Positions 53,527-61,819 of a DNA stretch of 64,000 nt are shown here, in pieces (position 1 is the stretch's first letter; every line of letters begins with the position of its first letter). The notes beneath the pieces are model-generated. The model saw only the letters and a program-made list of their open reading frames with translations, was not told the DNA's origin and did no database searches. The translations under genes were made by a program, and so were the position numbers. The DNA comes from Gordonia sp. 'Campus' (GTDB lineage Bacteria; Actinomycetota; Actinomycetes; Mycobacteriales; Mycobacteriaceae), in NCBI RefSeq assembly GCF_022206305.1, contig NZ_JAKOIW010000001.1, forward strand, positions 1-64,000. Direction: 5' to 3'.

Positions 53527-55110
53527 ATGGCGCAGACCCCCCAGCCCGGGCCACTCCCCACGACGACCACCCCGGCCGCATTGCGGCAGGCCGCGCACGC
53601 GTGGCCCGACCGTATCGCCCTCGTCGACGGGCAGTGGCAGAGTTCGTCGCATCCGCCCGTGCAGCTGACGTGGGCCCGCTTGCACGACGCCGTCCGGGCG
53701 TTCGCCGGCGCGCTCGGGGCTTCGGGGGTCCGGCCCGGAGACCGGGTCGCGATCTGGGCACCCAACAGCCATCACTGGCCGGTCGCCGCGCTCGGCGTTC
53801 ACCACGCCGGGGCGGTCCTGGTGCCGCTGAACACCCGCTACACCGCGGGCGAGGCCGTCGAGATCATCGAACGTTCGGGTGCGCGAGGAGTCGTCGTGTC
53901 CGGGGAGTTCCTCGGCGTCGACCATGCTGCCGAACTCCTGCGCGACCACCGCGACTCGATGCCGGACCTCGTCATCCGGGTGCCCCTCGCCCAGGACGGG
54001 GAGGTCCCCGACGGCGCAGTGGACTGGGACGACTTCCTGCAACGCGCGACCACCGAGTCGCTGGCCGAGGCGGATCGTCGAGCAGAGGCGGTCTCACCCG
54101 ACGACCTCTCCGACATCCTGTTCACCTCGGGCACCACCGGAAAGTCGAAGGGCGTGTTGGCCACCCACCGGCAGACGCTGGCCGGTTCGCACGGCTGGGG
54201 AGCCAACGCAGGCCTGAATCCTGACGACCGCTACCTGATGGCCAATCCCTACTTCCACACCTTCGGATACAAGGCGGGCATCCTGCCCTGCGTCCTGTTC
54301 GGGGTGACCATGCTCCCCCTCGCGGTCTACTCACCGCAGCAGGCCATGAAGGTGGTGTCCGACCAGAAGGCGACCGTGTTCCCCGGCGCACCGACCATTT
54401 TCCAGACCATCCTGGACGATCCCCAACGGGCCGACCACGACCTGTCGAGTCTGCGCATCGTCGTGACCGGCGCCGCGATCGTGCCCGTCGTGCTGGTCGA
54501 ACGGTTGCAGCACGAACTCGGCGTCGACACCGTCATCACCGCCTACGGGCTGACCGAGGCCAGTGGTTTCGTCTCCACCTGCACCCCCGAGGACGACGAC
54601 GAGACCGTCGCCAACACATGTGGTCGCGCGTTCCCCGGAATGGAGATCAAGCTTTCCGACGAGGGCGAGGTGCTGGCCCGCGGCGACATGGTGATGGTCG
54701 GCTACCTCGACGACCCGGAGGCCACCGCCGCCACCATCGACGCCGACGGTTGGTTGCACACCGGCGACATCGGCACTCTCGACGACCGCGGCAACCTCAA
54801 GATCACCGACCGACTCAAGGACATGTACATCTGCGGCGGGTTCAACGTCTATCCCGCCGAGATCGAACAGACCCTCGCCCGACTCGACGGCGTCACCGAA
54901 TCGGCGGTCATCGGAGTCCCCGACGACCGCCTCGGCGAGGTCGGCCGCGCCTACCTGACCGTCCGCAACGACGCCGACCTCGACGAGGACCGCGTCATCG
55001 CGTACGCCAAGCAGCACCTCGCGAACTTCAAGGTCCCCCGCTCGGTGGTGTTCGTCGACGAGTTCCCGCGCAACCCGTCGGGGAAGATCCTCAAGCGCAA
55101 CCTCACCTAG
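53527..55110 (+). CDS. fadD3: HIP-CoA ligase FadD3
   Basis: 527 residues from the ATG at 53527. ANL enzyme with P-loop LFTSGTTGKSKGV near residue 182, AYGLTEASG, WLHTGDIGTLDDRG and C-terminal NPSGKILKRN. Role: activates the bicyclic propionate (HIP) left after rings A and B are removed, the committed step of the KstR2 pathway. It lies beyond the shared operator as Rv3561 does. A hairpin follows 9 bp after the stop. Confidence 0.94.
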   Translation: MAQTPQPGPLPTTTTPAALRQAAHAWPDRIALVDGQWQSSSHPPVQLTWARLHDAVRAFAGALGASGVRPGDRVAIWAPNSHHWPVAALGVHHAGAVLVPLNTRYTAGEAVEIIERSGARGVVVSGEFLGVDHAAELLRDHRDSMPDLVIRVPLAQDGEVPDGAVDWDDFLQRATTESLAEADRRAEAVSPDDLSDILFTSGTTGKSKGVLATHRQTLAGSHGWGANAGLNPDDRYLMANPYFHTFGYKAGILPCVLFGVTMLPLAVYSPQQAMKVVSDQKATVFPGAPTIFQTILDDPQRADHDLSSLRIVVTGAAIVPVVLVERLQHELGVDTVITAYGLTEASGFVSTCTPEDDDETVANTCGRAFPGMEIKLSDEGEVLARGDMVMVGYLDDPEATAATIDADGWLHTGDIGTLDDRGNLKITDRLKDMYICGGFNVYPAEIEQTLARLDGVTESAVIGVPDDRLGEVGRAYLTVRNDADLDEDRVIAYAKQHLANFKVPRSVVFVDEFPRNPSGKILKRNLT

Positions 55111-55119
55111 CCCCGTTTT

Positions 55120-55156
55120 ATAGCTTCAAGCCGCGCTCAGCGCGGTCTGGAGCTAT
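55120..55156. repeat. 37-nt hairpin 1 (after fadD3)
   Basis: ATAGCT outer arms pair with AGCTAT, and an inner CCGCGC-TCA-GCGCGG stem lies in the middle. It matches hairpin 2 at 56061-56097 at 31 of 37 positions. It may act as the fadD3 terminator or as an end of a small cassette. Confidence 0.8.
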
Positions 55157-55203
55157 GAAATTCGAAGGGGGAACCGGCCTCCCGGCTACGACGTCGAAGA
55201 TGC

Positions 55204-56099
55204 GTGGCCGACTACGTCAAGTTTCGCTCCCTCCTCGCCGCACAGGACGGTGTCTTCACCACTACCGACGCGCTCGAATGTGGGATCAGTACCGACACCG
55301 GCTATCGCCGGGTGAAGACGGGTGAATGGGTTCGGATCTCCAGAGGCGTCTTCCACCTCGCCGATCGTCAGGTCGACGACCGCATGCGGGCGCGGATCGC
55401 CGTGGCGGCCACCTCGCCGACGCGGCGTTGTGCTCCGACTCCGCATTTTGGTGGCACGGATTCGACACCGAGGTCCCGACGGAGATCGGCGTCGTCACAC
55501 CCCAGGGCCGCCATGGTCGCGCGGTGGACGGCGTCCGGATCTGGCATCGCACCGTGTCACCGCTCGACCTCACCGTCGTCGACGGCCTCCGGGTGACCGC
55601 TCCGGCTCTCACGATCCTCGATGCGGCGGTCGATTCGGGCTCACGACTGCTGGACTCCGCGCTCCTGCGGAAGTTGACCTCAGTCGACGATGTGGTCGCA
55701 GCCCAGACCCGGAACAGCGGCCGTCGCGGTTCGACACGATCTCGCGAGATGGTCGCGGCGATATCGGACGGTTCCCGCTCCGAGGCGGAACGCAAGGCGT
55801 TGGGCGTGCTGCGGGCGTCCGATCTGGGTGGATGGACCGCGAACGCCGAGGTGTGCGGCTACGTCGTCGACGTCGCGTTCACGGAGTGCAAGGTCGCCGT
55901 GGAGATCGACGGCTTCGCGTTCCACAGCGACGCCAAGTCGTTCCAGCACGACCGGACCCGTCAGAACGTCCTGATCGCGAACGGGTGGACGGTACTACGC
56001 TTTACCTGGCAGGACATCACTTGCCGACCTGCCTCCATGCTCGCCCAGATCCGGCGTTCTATAGCTCGAAGCCGCGCTGAGCGCGGTTCCGAGCTATAA
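55204..56099 (+). pseudogene. Frameshifted AbiEi-like / DUF559 gene
   Basis: The first frame from the GTG at 55204 encodes an N-terminal wHTH segment like AbiEi antitoxins (FTTTDALECGISTDTGYRRV, EWVRISRGVFHLAD). After about 55410 the homology moves to another frame (HLADAALCSDSAFWWHGFD ...), ending at 56099 with a DUF559/Vsr-like domain (VDVAFTECKVAVEIDGFAFH, FQHDRTRQNVL, GWTVLRFTWQDI). The two parts fit together only with a one-base loss or two-base gain. The last ~14 codons come from hairpin 2. Function is predicted lost unless frameshifting or a sequencing error explains it. Confidence 0.82.
56061..56097. repeat. 37-nt hairpin 2 (end of DUF559 gene)
   Basis: Arms ATAGCTCG/CGAGCTAT and an inner CCGCGC-TGA-GCGCGG stem. 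It encodes the C-terminal codons of the DUF559 frame and stops 8 bp short of the convergent lysS stop, so it could end transcription from both sides. Confidence 0.82.
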
Positions 56100-56104
56100 A
56101 GCGG

Positions 56105-57688
56105 CTAGGAGCGCGGCTTCACCAGCGGGAACAGGATCGTCTCGCGGATGCCGAGGCCCGTGAGGGCCATGAGGAGACGGTCGATGCCCATGCCGGTACC
56201 GGTGGTCGGCGGCATGCCGTACTCCATCGCCGCGAGGAAGTCCTCGTCGAGGACCATCGCCTCGTCGTCGCCGGCCGCGGCCAGGCGGGCCTGGTCGACG
56301 AAACGCTCACGCTGGATGACCGGGTCGACGAGCTCCGAGTAACCGGTGGCCAGCTCGAAGCCGCGGACGTAGAGGTCCCACTTCTCCACGACGCCGGTCA
56401 CCGACCGATGTGCGCGGACCAGTGGGGAGGTCTCGACCGGGAAGTCGCGGACGAAGACCGGCCGGTCCAGCTTCTCCCCGACCATGTGCTCCCACAGTTC
56501 TTCGACGAGCTTGCCGTGGCCGTACCCCTTGTCTTTCGGGATCTCCAGGCCGACGCGCGCCGCGATGGCGAGCAGCTCGTCGACGCCGGTCTCGCCGTCG
56601 GCTCCGGCCGGCACGATCTCCTCGCCGAGGGCCTCCGACAACGACGGGTACATCTCGAGGGCCGTCCACTCGCCCGAGAGATCGTAGGTCGACCCGTCGG
56701 GCATCGTCGGGGTCTGGGTGCCCAGCGCGGCCTGCGCGACCTCTTGGACCAGCTCCCGGGTCATCACCGCGGAGTCGTCGTAGGTGCCGTAGGCCTGGTA
56801 GGTCTCGAGCATCGCGAACTCGGGTGAGTGCGTGGAGTCGGCGCCCTCGTTACGGAAGTTGCGGTTGATCTCGAAGACGCGCTCGATGCCGCCGACGACG
56901 CATCGCTTGAGGAAGAGTTCGGGAGCGATCCGGAGGAACAGATCCATGTCGAAGGCATTGGAGTGCGTCACGAACGGACGTGCCGCCGCCCCGCCGTGCA
57001 AGGTCTGCAGCATCGGGGTCTCGACCTCGAGGAAGCCCCGACGACCCAGTGCCGCACGGAGTTCGGCCATCACCGAGATCCGGGTGCGGGCGATGCTGCG
57101 CGCCTCGGGACGCATGATGAGGTCGACGTAGCGCTGCCGGACCCGCGTCTCCTCGCTCAAGTCCTTGTGCGCAACCGGCAAGGGACGCAACGACTTCGAC
57201 GCCATCTGCCAACCGTCGGCCATGACCGACAGTTCACCGGTGCGGGAGCTGATGACCTCGCCCGAGATGAAGACGATGTCGCCGAGGTCGACCTCGGCCT
57301 TCCAGCGGCCCAGCGCCTCTTCCCCGACGCCGTTGAAACTGACCATCGCCTGCAGCTGGGTCCCGTCGCCCTCCTGGAGGGTCGCGAAGCACAGTTTGCC
57401 CTTGTTGCGCAGGAAGATCACGCGCCCGCTGACGCCGACGTGCTGCCCGGTCTCGGTGCCTGCCTCAAGGTCGGGATAGGCGGCACGGATCTCACCGAGA
57501 CTGTGGGTGCGGGGAATCGAGACCGGATACGCCTCACGCCCCTCCGCCAGGATGCGCTCGCGCTTCTCGCGGCGGATGCGCAGCTGCTCGGGAGTCTGCT
57601 CGTCGACGACGTCGGTGTTGCTGCCGGAGGCGTCGATGCTGCTGCCGGGAACGTCGGCCGGGGCGGTGCTGGTCGGGCTGTCACTCAC
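56105..57688 (-). CDS. lysS: Lysyl-tRNA synthetase (class II)
   Basis: 527 residues from the GTG at 57688; an upstream in-frame ATG would add 14 residues. A ~40-residue disordered start precedes an OB-fold anticodon-binding domain ([20 protein letters not shown] near residue 95) and the class II core: motif 2 [18 protein letters not shown], motif 3 [13 protein letters not shown]. It lacks the N-terminal MprF-like membrane part of LysX, so it is the plain charging enzyme. Housekeeping gene at the edge of the steroid region. Confidence 0.95.
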   Translation of the reverse strand: MSDSPTSTAPADVPGSSIDASGSNTDVVDEQTPEQLRIRREKRERILAEGREAYPVSIPRTHSLGEIRAAYPDLEAGTETGQHVGVSGRVIFLRNKGKLCFATLQEGDGTQLQAMVSFNGVGEEALGRWKAEVDLGDIVFISGEVISSRTGELSVMADGWQMASKSLRPLPVAHKDLSEETRVRQRYVDLIMRPEARSIARTRISVMAELRAALGRRGFLEVETPMLQTLHGGAAARPFVTHSNAFDMDLFLRIAPELFLKRCVVGGIERVFEINRNFRNEGADSTHSPEFAMLETYQAYGTYDDSAVMTRELVQEVAQAALGTQTPTMPDGSTYDLSGEWTALEMYPSLSEALGEEIVPAGADGETGVDELLAIAARVGLEIPKDKGYGHGKLVEELWEHMVGEKLDRPVFVRDFPVETSPLVRAHRSVTGVVEKWDLYVRGFELATGYSELVDPVIQRERFVDQARLAAAGDDEAMVLDEDFLAAMEYGMPPTTGTGMGIDRLLMALTGLGIRETILFPLVKPRS

Positions 57689-57775
57689 CCCACGCACCCT
57701 ATCGGGGCCGGTCACCGACTCCCAACTCACCGCGTCGGCTGTCCCCGCGCGGGCACCGGGAGCCGCTGCGTCGGA

Positions 57776-58249
57776 TCAGTTCTCGTGCGCGGCGATGACG
57801 GCGAGGTCGTCCGGACTGATCCGACCGTTCACGCGCGCCGAGCGCATCCGGCGATGACCGCCGACGACGAAGACCGCGCCGTGGACGCCCCGGGCCTGCA
57901 GGTGCCAGGCGAGCCATTCGGCTTCGTGCCCGTCCTCGCTCACCAGAATCCATCGGGAGTCCGGTCGCGCGGAACGCAGTGACTCCGGGGTGTCCGGGGT
58001 GAGGCGATCGAGGACCTCGACGGCGTCGATGGCCAGTGCGCCGAAGAGGGCGCCGTCGATCTGACGCCGTCGATGCGAACGCACGTCGACGGGGACGGCT
58101 CCTGCGGCCACCGCCGCAGAATAGTCGGTGACCTGCAACGACAGCGGCGACGACGGGGCCGGGGCGACGATCGGAGACGCCGCGGCGAACACCGAGCGGG
58201 GAGCGTTACGTGAGGTGGGAACAGCAGAAGGGGCAACCGAAGCGGTCAT
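57776..58249 (-). CDS. Rhodanese-like domain protein lacking the active-site Cys
   Basis: 157 residues. Rhodanese fold from residue ~40: VPVDVRSHRRRQIDGALFGAL, WILVSEDGHEAEWLAWHLQARG and VVGGHRRM. The active loop that normally begins with Cys reads SEDGHEA, and no Cys occurs in the protein, so sulfur transfer by the usual Cys persulfide is not possible. A leaderless 11-residue Cys-rich ORF lies 68 bp upstream and may control it by attenuation. Role: binding or regulatory rather than catalytic, by inference. Confidence 0.82.
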   Translation of the reverse strand: MTASVAPSAVPTSRNAPRSVFAAASPIVAPAPSSPLSLQVTDYSAAVAAGAVPVDVRSHRRRQIDGALFGALAIDAVEVLDRLTPDTPESLRSARPDSRWILVSEDGHEAEWLAWHLQARGVHGAVFVVGGHRRMRSARVNGRISPDDLAVIAAHEN

Positions 58250-58317
58250 GAGAGGGAGTCCTCAAGGGGTGATCGAGACGAGCGGGGAGCGCGAAGAGGG
58301 CAGCCGCAGATGCGGTA

Positions 58318-58353
58318 CTAGCCCCGACAACACTCCTGACAGCTCTGGATCAC
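58318..58353 (-). CDS. Leaderless Cys-rich leader ORF (MIQSCQECCRG)
   Basis: GTG at 58353 to TAG at 58318 encodes 11 residues with three Cys (C..CC). The hexamer CATACT (58361-58366) ends 7 nt upstream of the GTG, the spacing expected for a transcript that begins at or beside the start codon. The ORF lies upstream of the rhodanese-like gene. Cys-rich leaderless small ORFs before sulfur genes are known attenuators in mycobacteria that respond to cysteine supply; this one fits, but no attenuating hairpin was proven. Confidence 0.6.
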   Translation of the reverse strand: MIQSCQECCRG

Positions 58354-58360
58354 GGCGACG

Positions 58361-58366
58361 AGTATG
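58361..58366 (-). promoter_or_regulatory. Probable -10 element of the Cys-rich leader
   Basis: CATACT on the minus strand, 7 nt before the GTG at 58353. No clear -35 was recognised. Confidence 0.5.
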
Positions 58367-58412
58367 CCACAGCCGGGCGGGCCCGACCAGGGTTCGATAC
58401 AGGTGGCCCCGC

Positions 58413-59636
58413 TCACGCTCGGGGCGGCTGCCAGTCCTGCAGGCGACGCATCCGTGCGTCGAGTACGGCGTCGGGCGTCATTCGCAGCACGAGGTCGCGA
58501 GCCCGGACAGCGGGTCCGCCGCGCATCTGTCCGACCCGGCCGACCATCGACGCCTGTCGCGCGATCCGCTGGGTGCGCGGTCGTCGCAGCCGGTCATAGG
58601 TCACCAGCGCATCGTCAACCCCGTCGCGGCCGGCGCGGCTCATGAGGGCGCTCAACGTCACCGCGTCCTCCATCGCCAGATTCGCTCCCTGTCCGAGGTT
58701 GGGCGTCATCGCATGCGCGGCATCCCCGACGAGAACACCTCGAGCCCTCACGAACGTCGGCAACCCTCGCGCGAGCTCCTCGATCGGCAGGTGCCCGACA
58801 TCGGCCGGTTCGGTGGCGTCGAGCAGCTCGACGATCGGTCGATGCCACCCCGAGAAGCGTTGCCGCACTTCGTCGAGACCACCTTCGGCCCGGGTTCCGT
58901 CGTCCGAGATCGAGGCGAACCAGTACACATGCCCGTCGGGCAGGGGCGCGATCCCGAACCGTTGTCCCCGGCCCATCGTCTCGCCCGCCGCATCGAGAGC
59001 GACCGGCCTCGACGTGATGGCCCGCCACGCGGAGTAGCCACACCGGATGACGCCGGGATCGTCGACGACCGCCGCCCGCACGCGGCTCCGGAGGCCGTCG
59101 GCGCCGACGATCAGGTCGCAGTCCGCGATCTCGGCGCCATCGGACAGCCGCACCCAGCCGTCCACGACGTCGAGGTCGGCGACACCGGCCCCCGTTCGGA
59201 TGTCGGCGCTGCCCGACACGGCGTCCAGCAGCGCTGCGTGCAGCTCGGTGCGGCGCACCACCCGCATGTCCACGAGAGACTCGGGATCGAACCTGCTGAG
59301 CCACCGACCGTCCGGCCGCCGCGTTCCGCTGACCGGTGGTCCCATCGAGTCGGGGCCTGTCGAGTCCGGCCCGATCGAGTCCGGGTCCGTCGAGTCCAGA
59401 TCTGTCGAGTCCAGGTCTGTCGAGTCCAGGTCTGTCGAGTCCAGGCCTGCGGGGATCACCGCGGACAGCCCGAGCGCCCCGAGGGCCCGGCGACCGTTGC
59501 CGAAAATGCTCAACCCCGCGCCGCCCCCGCGCACCTCCGGTGCACGCTCGACGAGTGTCACGTCCGCACCCGTCGCGGCCATCCCGGCGGCGGTACACAG
59601 TCCCGCGATCCCGGCTCCGACGATCACGACCTTCAT
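58413..59636 (-). CDS. FAD-dependent monooxygenase with LDSTD repeats
   Basis: 407 residues from the ATG at 59636 (ribosome site GGAGAAG inside the operator); a leaderless GTG at 59651 is an alternative. Group A flavoprotein hydroxylase: VVIVGAGIAGLCTAAG, ADCDLIVGADGLRSRVR and VLVGDAAHAMTPNLGQGANLAMEDA. Residues ~65-105 contain repeats of LDSTD and relatives such as PDSTG. The divergent TetR gene and twin palindromes suggest local control. Substrate: probably an aromatic or polyketide-like compound, or an antibiotic; undecided. Confidence 0.87.
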   Translation of the reverse strand: MKVVIVGAGIAGLCTAAGMAATGADVTLVERAPEVRGGGAGLSIFGNGRRALGALGLSAVIPAGLDSTDLDSTDLDSTDLDSTDPDSIGPDSTGPDSMGPPVSGTRRPDGRWLSRFDPESLVDMRVVRRTELHAALLDAVSGSADIRTGAGVADLDVVDGWVRLSDGAEIADCDLIVGADGLRSRVRAAVVDDPGVIRCGYSAWRAITSRPVALDAAGETMGRGQRFGIAPLPDGHVYWFASISDDGTRAEGGLDEVRQRFSGWHRPIVELLDATEPADVGHLPIEELARGLPTFVRARGVLVGDAAHAMTPNLGQGANLAMEDAVTLSALMSRAGRDGVDDALVTYDRLRRPRTQRIARQASMVGRVGQMRGGPAVRARDLVLRMTPDAVLDARMRRLQDWQPPRA

Positions 59637-59640
59637 CGGG

Positions 59641-59662
59641 TTCTTCTCCACATGGAGAAGAA
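59641..59662. promoter_or_regulatory. Operator 1 of the monooxygenase/TetR pair
   Basis: TTCTTCTCC-ACAT-GGAGAAGAA, 9-bp perfect arms. It lies directly upstream of the monooxygenase ATG and covers its ribosome site. Confidence 0.83.
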
Positions 59663-59676
59663 TCTAGCAGATATTC

Positions 59677-59692
59677 TTCTCCGTGTGGAGAA
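59677..59692. promoter_or_regulatory. Operator 2 of the monooxygenase/TetR pair
   Basis: TTCTCC-GTGT-GGAGAA has the same core and spacer length as operator 1; centres are 33 bp apart, about three helical turns. It overlaps the GTG of the TetR gene. Confidence 0.8.
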
Positions 59693-60188
59693 ATCGCCGA
59701 GCACCTCGACGCGGAACGTCCTGCTCGACACCGGTGTCGCCCTCATCGGGACAGTCGGCAGCCGTCGGGCCTCCGCCCGGGCCGTCGAAGACACGGCGGG
59801 TGTGCCGCACGGGAGCGTCCGACATCATTTCGGCGGGCAGAGCGGGTTCCTCGCCGCCCTGGTCGAGCACGTCTTCGACGGCGACCGGGCCACCGACGGC
59901 GAGTCGGCACGGGAGGTGATCGCCCGCTGGCTGGGCGCCGACCGTGTCCGGACGAAGGCGCGGTACGAACTCATGCTGCTCGCGACCCGCGACGACGCGC
60001 TCCGGCGTGCGATGGTCGGGCATCGGGACCGGTACGTCACGGGACTCGTCGACGGGGGCATGTCGCGCGCGGATGCCCGGCAACTGGTCGCCGCCCTCGA
60101 CGGCCTTGTCCTCGACGCACTGCTGCGCGATGCCGACGGCAGCGATGCCGATCACGATCCTGGCCGTCTGCTGCGCGCGTTCCGTTGA
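59685..60188 (+). CDS. TetR-family regulator, divergent from the monooxygenase
   Basis: 167 residues from the GTG at 59685. N-terminal HTH: LIGTVGSRRASARAVEDTAGVPHGSVRHHFGG near residue 20; C-terminal helical ligand domain (WLGADRVRTKARYELMLLATRD). The start codon lies inside operator 2, and no ribosome site precedes it, which fits a leaderless, self-repressed transcript. Probable repressor of the monooxygenase. Confidence 0.86.
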   Translation: MEKSPSTSTRNVLLDTGVALIGTVGSRRASARAVEDTAGVPHGSVRHHFGGQSGFLAALVEHVFDGDRATDGESAREVIARWLGADRVRTKARYELMLLATRDDALRRAMVGHRDRYVTGLVDGGMSRADARQLVAALDGLVLDALLRDADGSDADHDPGRLLRAFR

Positions 60189-60201
60189 CCTCGGCCGTTC
60201 G

Positions 60202-61152
60202 TCACGGCGACTCGACCAGATCCGCCGCCAGTGCACGCAGACGGTCGGCCAGCTCGTCGACGCCGGGCTGTTCGACCGGGAAGTGACCGCACCCGCTCAA
60301 CAGTCGGATCTCGGTGGGTGCGACGATACGCCGGGCGAAACGCACGCTGACCTCCGGCGGCGTCCAGGTGTCGGACGCGGGGTGGACGAGCAGCACCCGC
60401 GGGCCCCGGTAGCGCTCCGGACGAGGCGGATGATGGGTCATCAGGTCCGCCAGGAAGCCCAGCGACACAGACGATCCCCCGCCGAGTGGATCGTCGGCGC
60501 AGACCTTCGACAGCGCCGGGTCGAGGCTCATCGCGGACATCGGGGCGACCCAGCGGATCGGGAACCGCACCCGGGCGAGGGCGCCGACCCGGGACGCGGC
60601 GGACATCAGCGGGATGAGTCGCGCCAGCGCCGGCGTGCGCGCGACTGCTCGCCGCGCATCGGGATCGCCGGCAAGATCGAGCAGACAGGTGGCGACGACC
60701 GCCGCCACGCGTCCCGTCCGGTCCGCGACCTCGTAGGCGAGCATCCCACCCAGGCTCGCGCCCAGCACCACGAGCGGACGGGGATCACCCTCGGTCTCGG
60801 TGATCACGAGATCGCTCACCAGATCGACCCAGTCCTCGTAATGGACGCGCCCGGGATCGGGCACCCGCGTGAGGCCGTACTGGGGCAGGTCGGGGGCGAG
60901 CACCTCGTATCCCTCCTTCGCGAGAATGGCCCCCAGCGGCCAGACCAGCCCGCTGTGTCCGCCGCCGCCGTGCAGCACCAACACCCGCAGCGGTGCCGCA
61001 TCGCGACGCGCGCGCCGGACGTGCACATCCACCTGTCCACAGGGGCGGCCGGCACTCGACGGCCAAACCCACCAGGTGGATTCGGCTGCGATCCCCGCTG
61101 CGTCGGATCGCCACGGCTCGGGCAGGAAGCGGTAGTAGGATTCGATGCTCAC
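60202..61152 (-). CDS. Alpha/beta hydrolase
   Basis: 316 residues from the GTG at 61152. Hydrolase fold: oxyanion segment LHGGGGHSG near residue 58, nucleophile GASLGGMLAY, acid HPASDTWTP and catalytic His in SGCGHFPVE. The first ~50 residues include a WRSDAAGIAAESTWWVWPSSAG lead. The gene converges on the TetR gene with 13 bp between the stops and is divergent from the frameshifted TetR gene. Substrate unknown. Confidence 0.86.
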   Translation of the reverse strand: MSIESYYRFLPEPWRSDAAGIAAESTWWVWPSSAGRPCGQVDVHVRRARRDAAPLRVLVLHGGGGHSGLVWPLGAILAKEGYEVLAPDLPQYGLTRVPDPGRVHYEDWVDLVSDLVITETEGDPRPLVVLGASLGGMLAYEVADRTGRVAAVVATCLLDLAGDPDARRAVARTPALARLIPLMSAASRVGALARVRFPIRWVAPMSAMSLDPALSKVCADDPLGGGSSVSLGFLADLMTHHPPRPERYRGPRVLLVHPASDTWTPPEVSVRFARRIVAPTEIRLLSGCGHFPVEQPGVDELADRLRALAADLVESP

Positions 61153-61212
61153 CCCTCCATCGTCGATCCGACGGAGTGGCCGGACAACTCGCGTTCTCGC
61201 AGGATCGAGCCG

Positions 61213-61798
61213 ATGCGCAAAACCCCACGGCAACAACGTTCGTCGTTCACCGTCGAGATGATCCTCGAAGCGGCGACTCAGCTTCTCGACGCCGAGGGCG
61301 CCGGGTTGACCACCAACGGCATCGCCGAGCGGGCCGGGGTGTCGGTGGGTTCGATCTATCAGTACTTCGGCGACAAACAGGCGGTCTTCGACGAGCTCGC
61401 GCGACGGCACCTCGAGTCCGCCGGCGCGCGGCTGACCACGATCCTCGACGACAACCCCGTCGGTTCCCGACCGTGGCCGGAGATCCTACGGCTGGTGATC
61501 GGCGCTGCGGTGCAGGAGAACTCCACCCACGGACGCGCACACGGACGCCTGCGCGAGCTGACCGACCCGGTGCGGCTGGCCACCGGCTACACCGCTCTCG
61601 TCGACACGCTGATCGGTCGGCTGCTCCCCTACCTCGTCGCCGACGGGTGGACGCCGGAGTCCGGCCGACGCCGACCTGCGTCTCGCGTTCGCCGCCGTCG
61701 ACGCGCAGGTCCATCAGCTGGCGGGGTCGGGGTTCACCGAGGTCGAACTGGCCGATCGCATCGCGACCTACACGCTGAACGGGCTGCGCAGCAGCTGA
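61213..61798 (+). pseudogene. TetR-family regulator with a frameshift near its end
   Basis: The frame from the ATG at 61213 gives a normal TetR HTH (LTTNGIAERAGVSVGSIYQYFGDKQAVFDELARRH) and ligand domain as far as PYLVADGWTPESG (about 61665). Then the frame turns to Arg/Pro-rich nonsense, while another frame continues the domain (DADLRLAFAAVDAQVHQLAG ... ADRIATYTLNGLRSS, stop 61796-61798). One extra base (GGCC at 61663-61666) explains it. It may be a true mutation or a read error. Its likely target is the divergent hydrolase. Confidence 0.82.
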
Positions 61799-61819
61799 GG
61801 CCGGACGCGAGCCGTGAGT

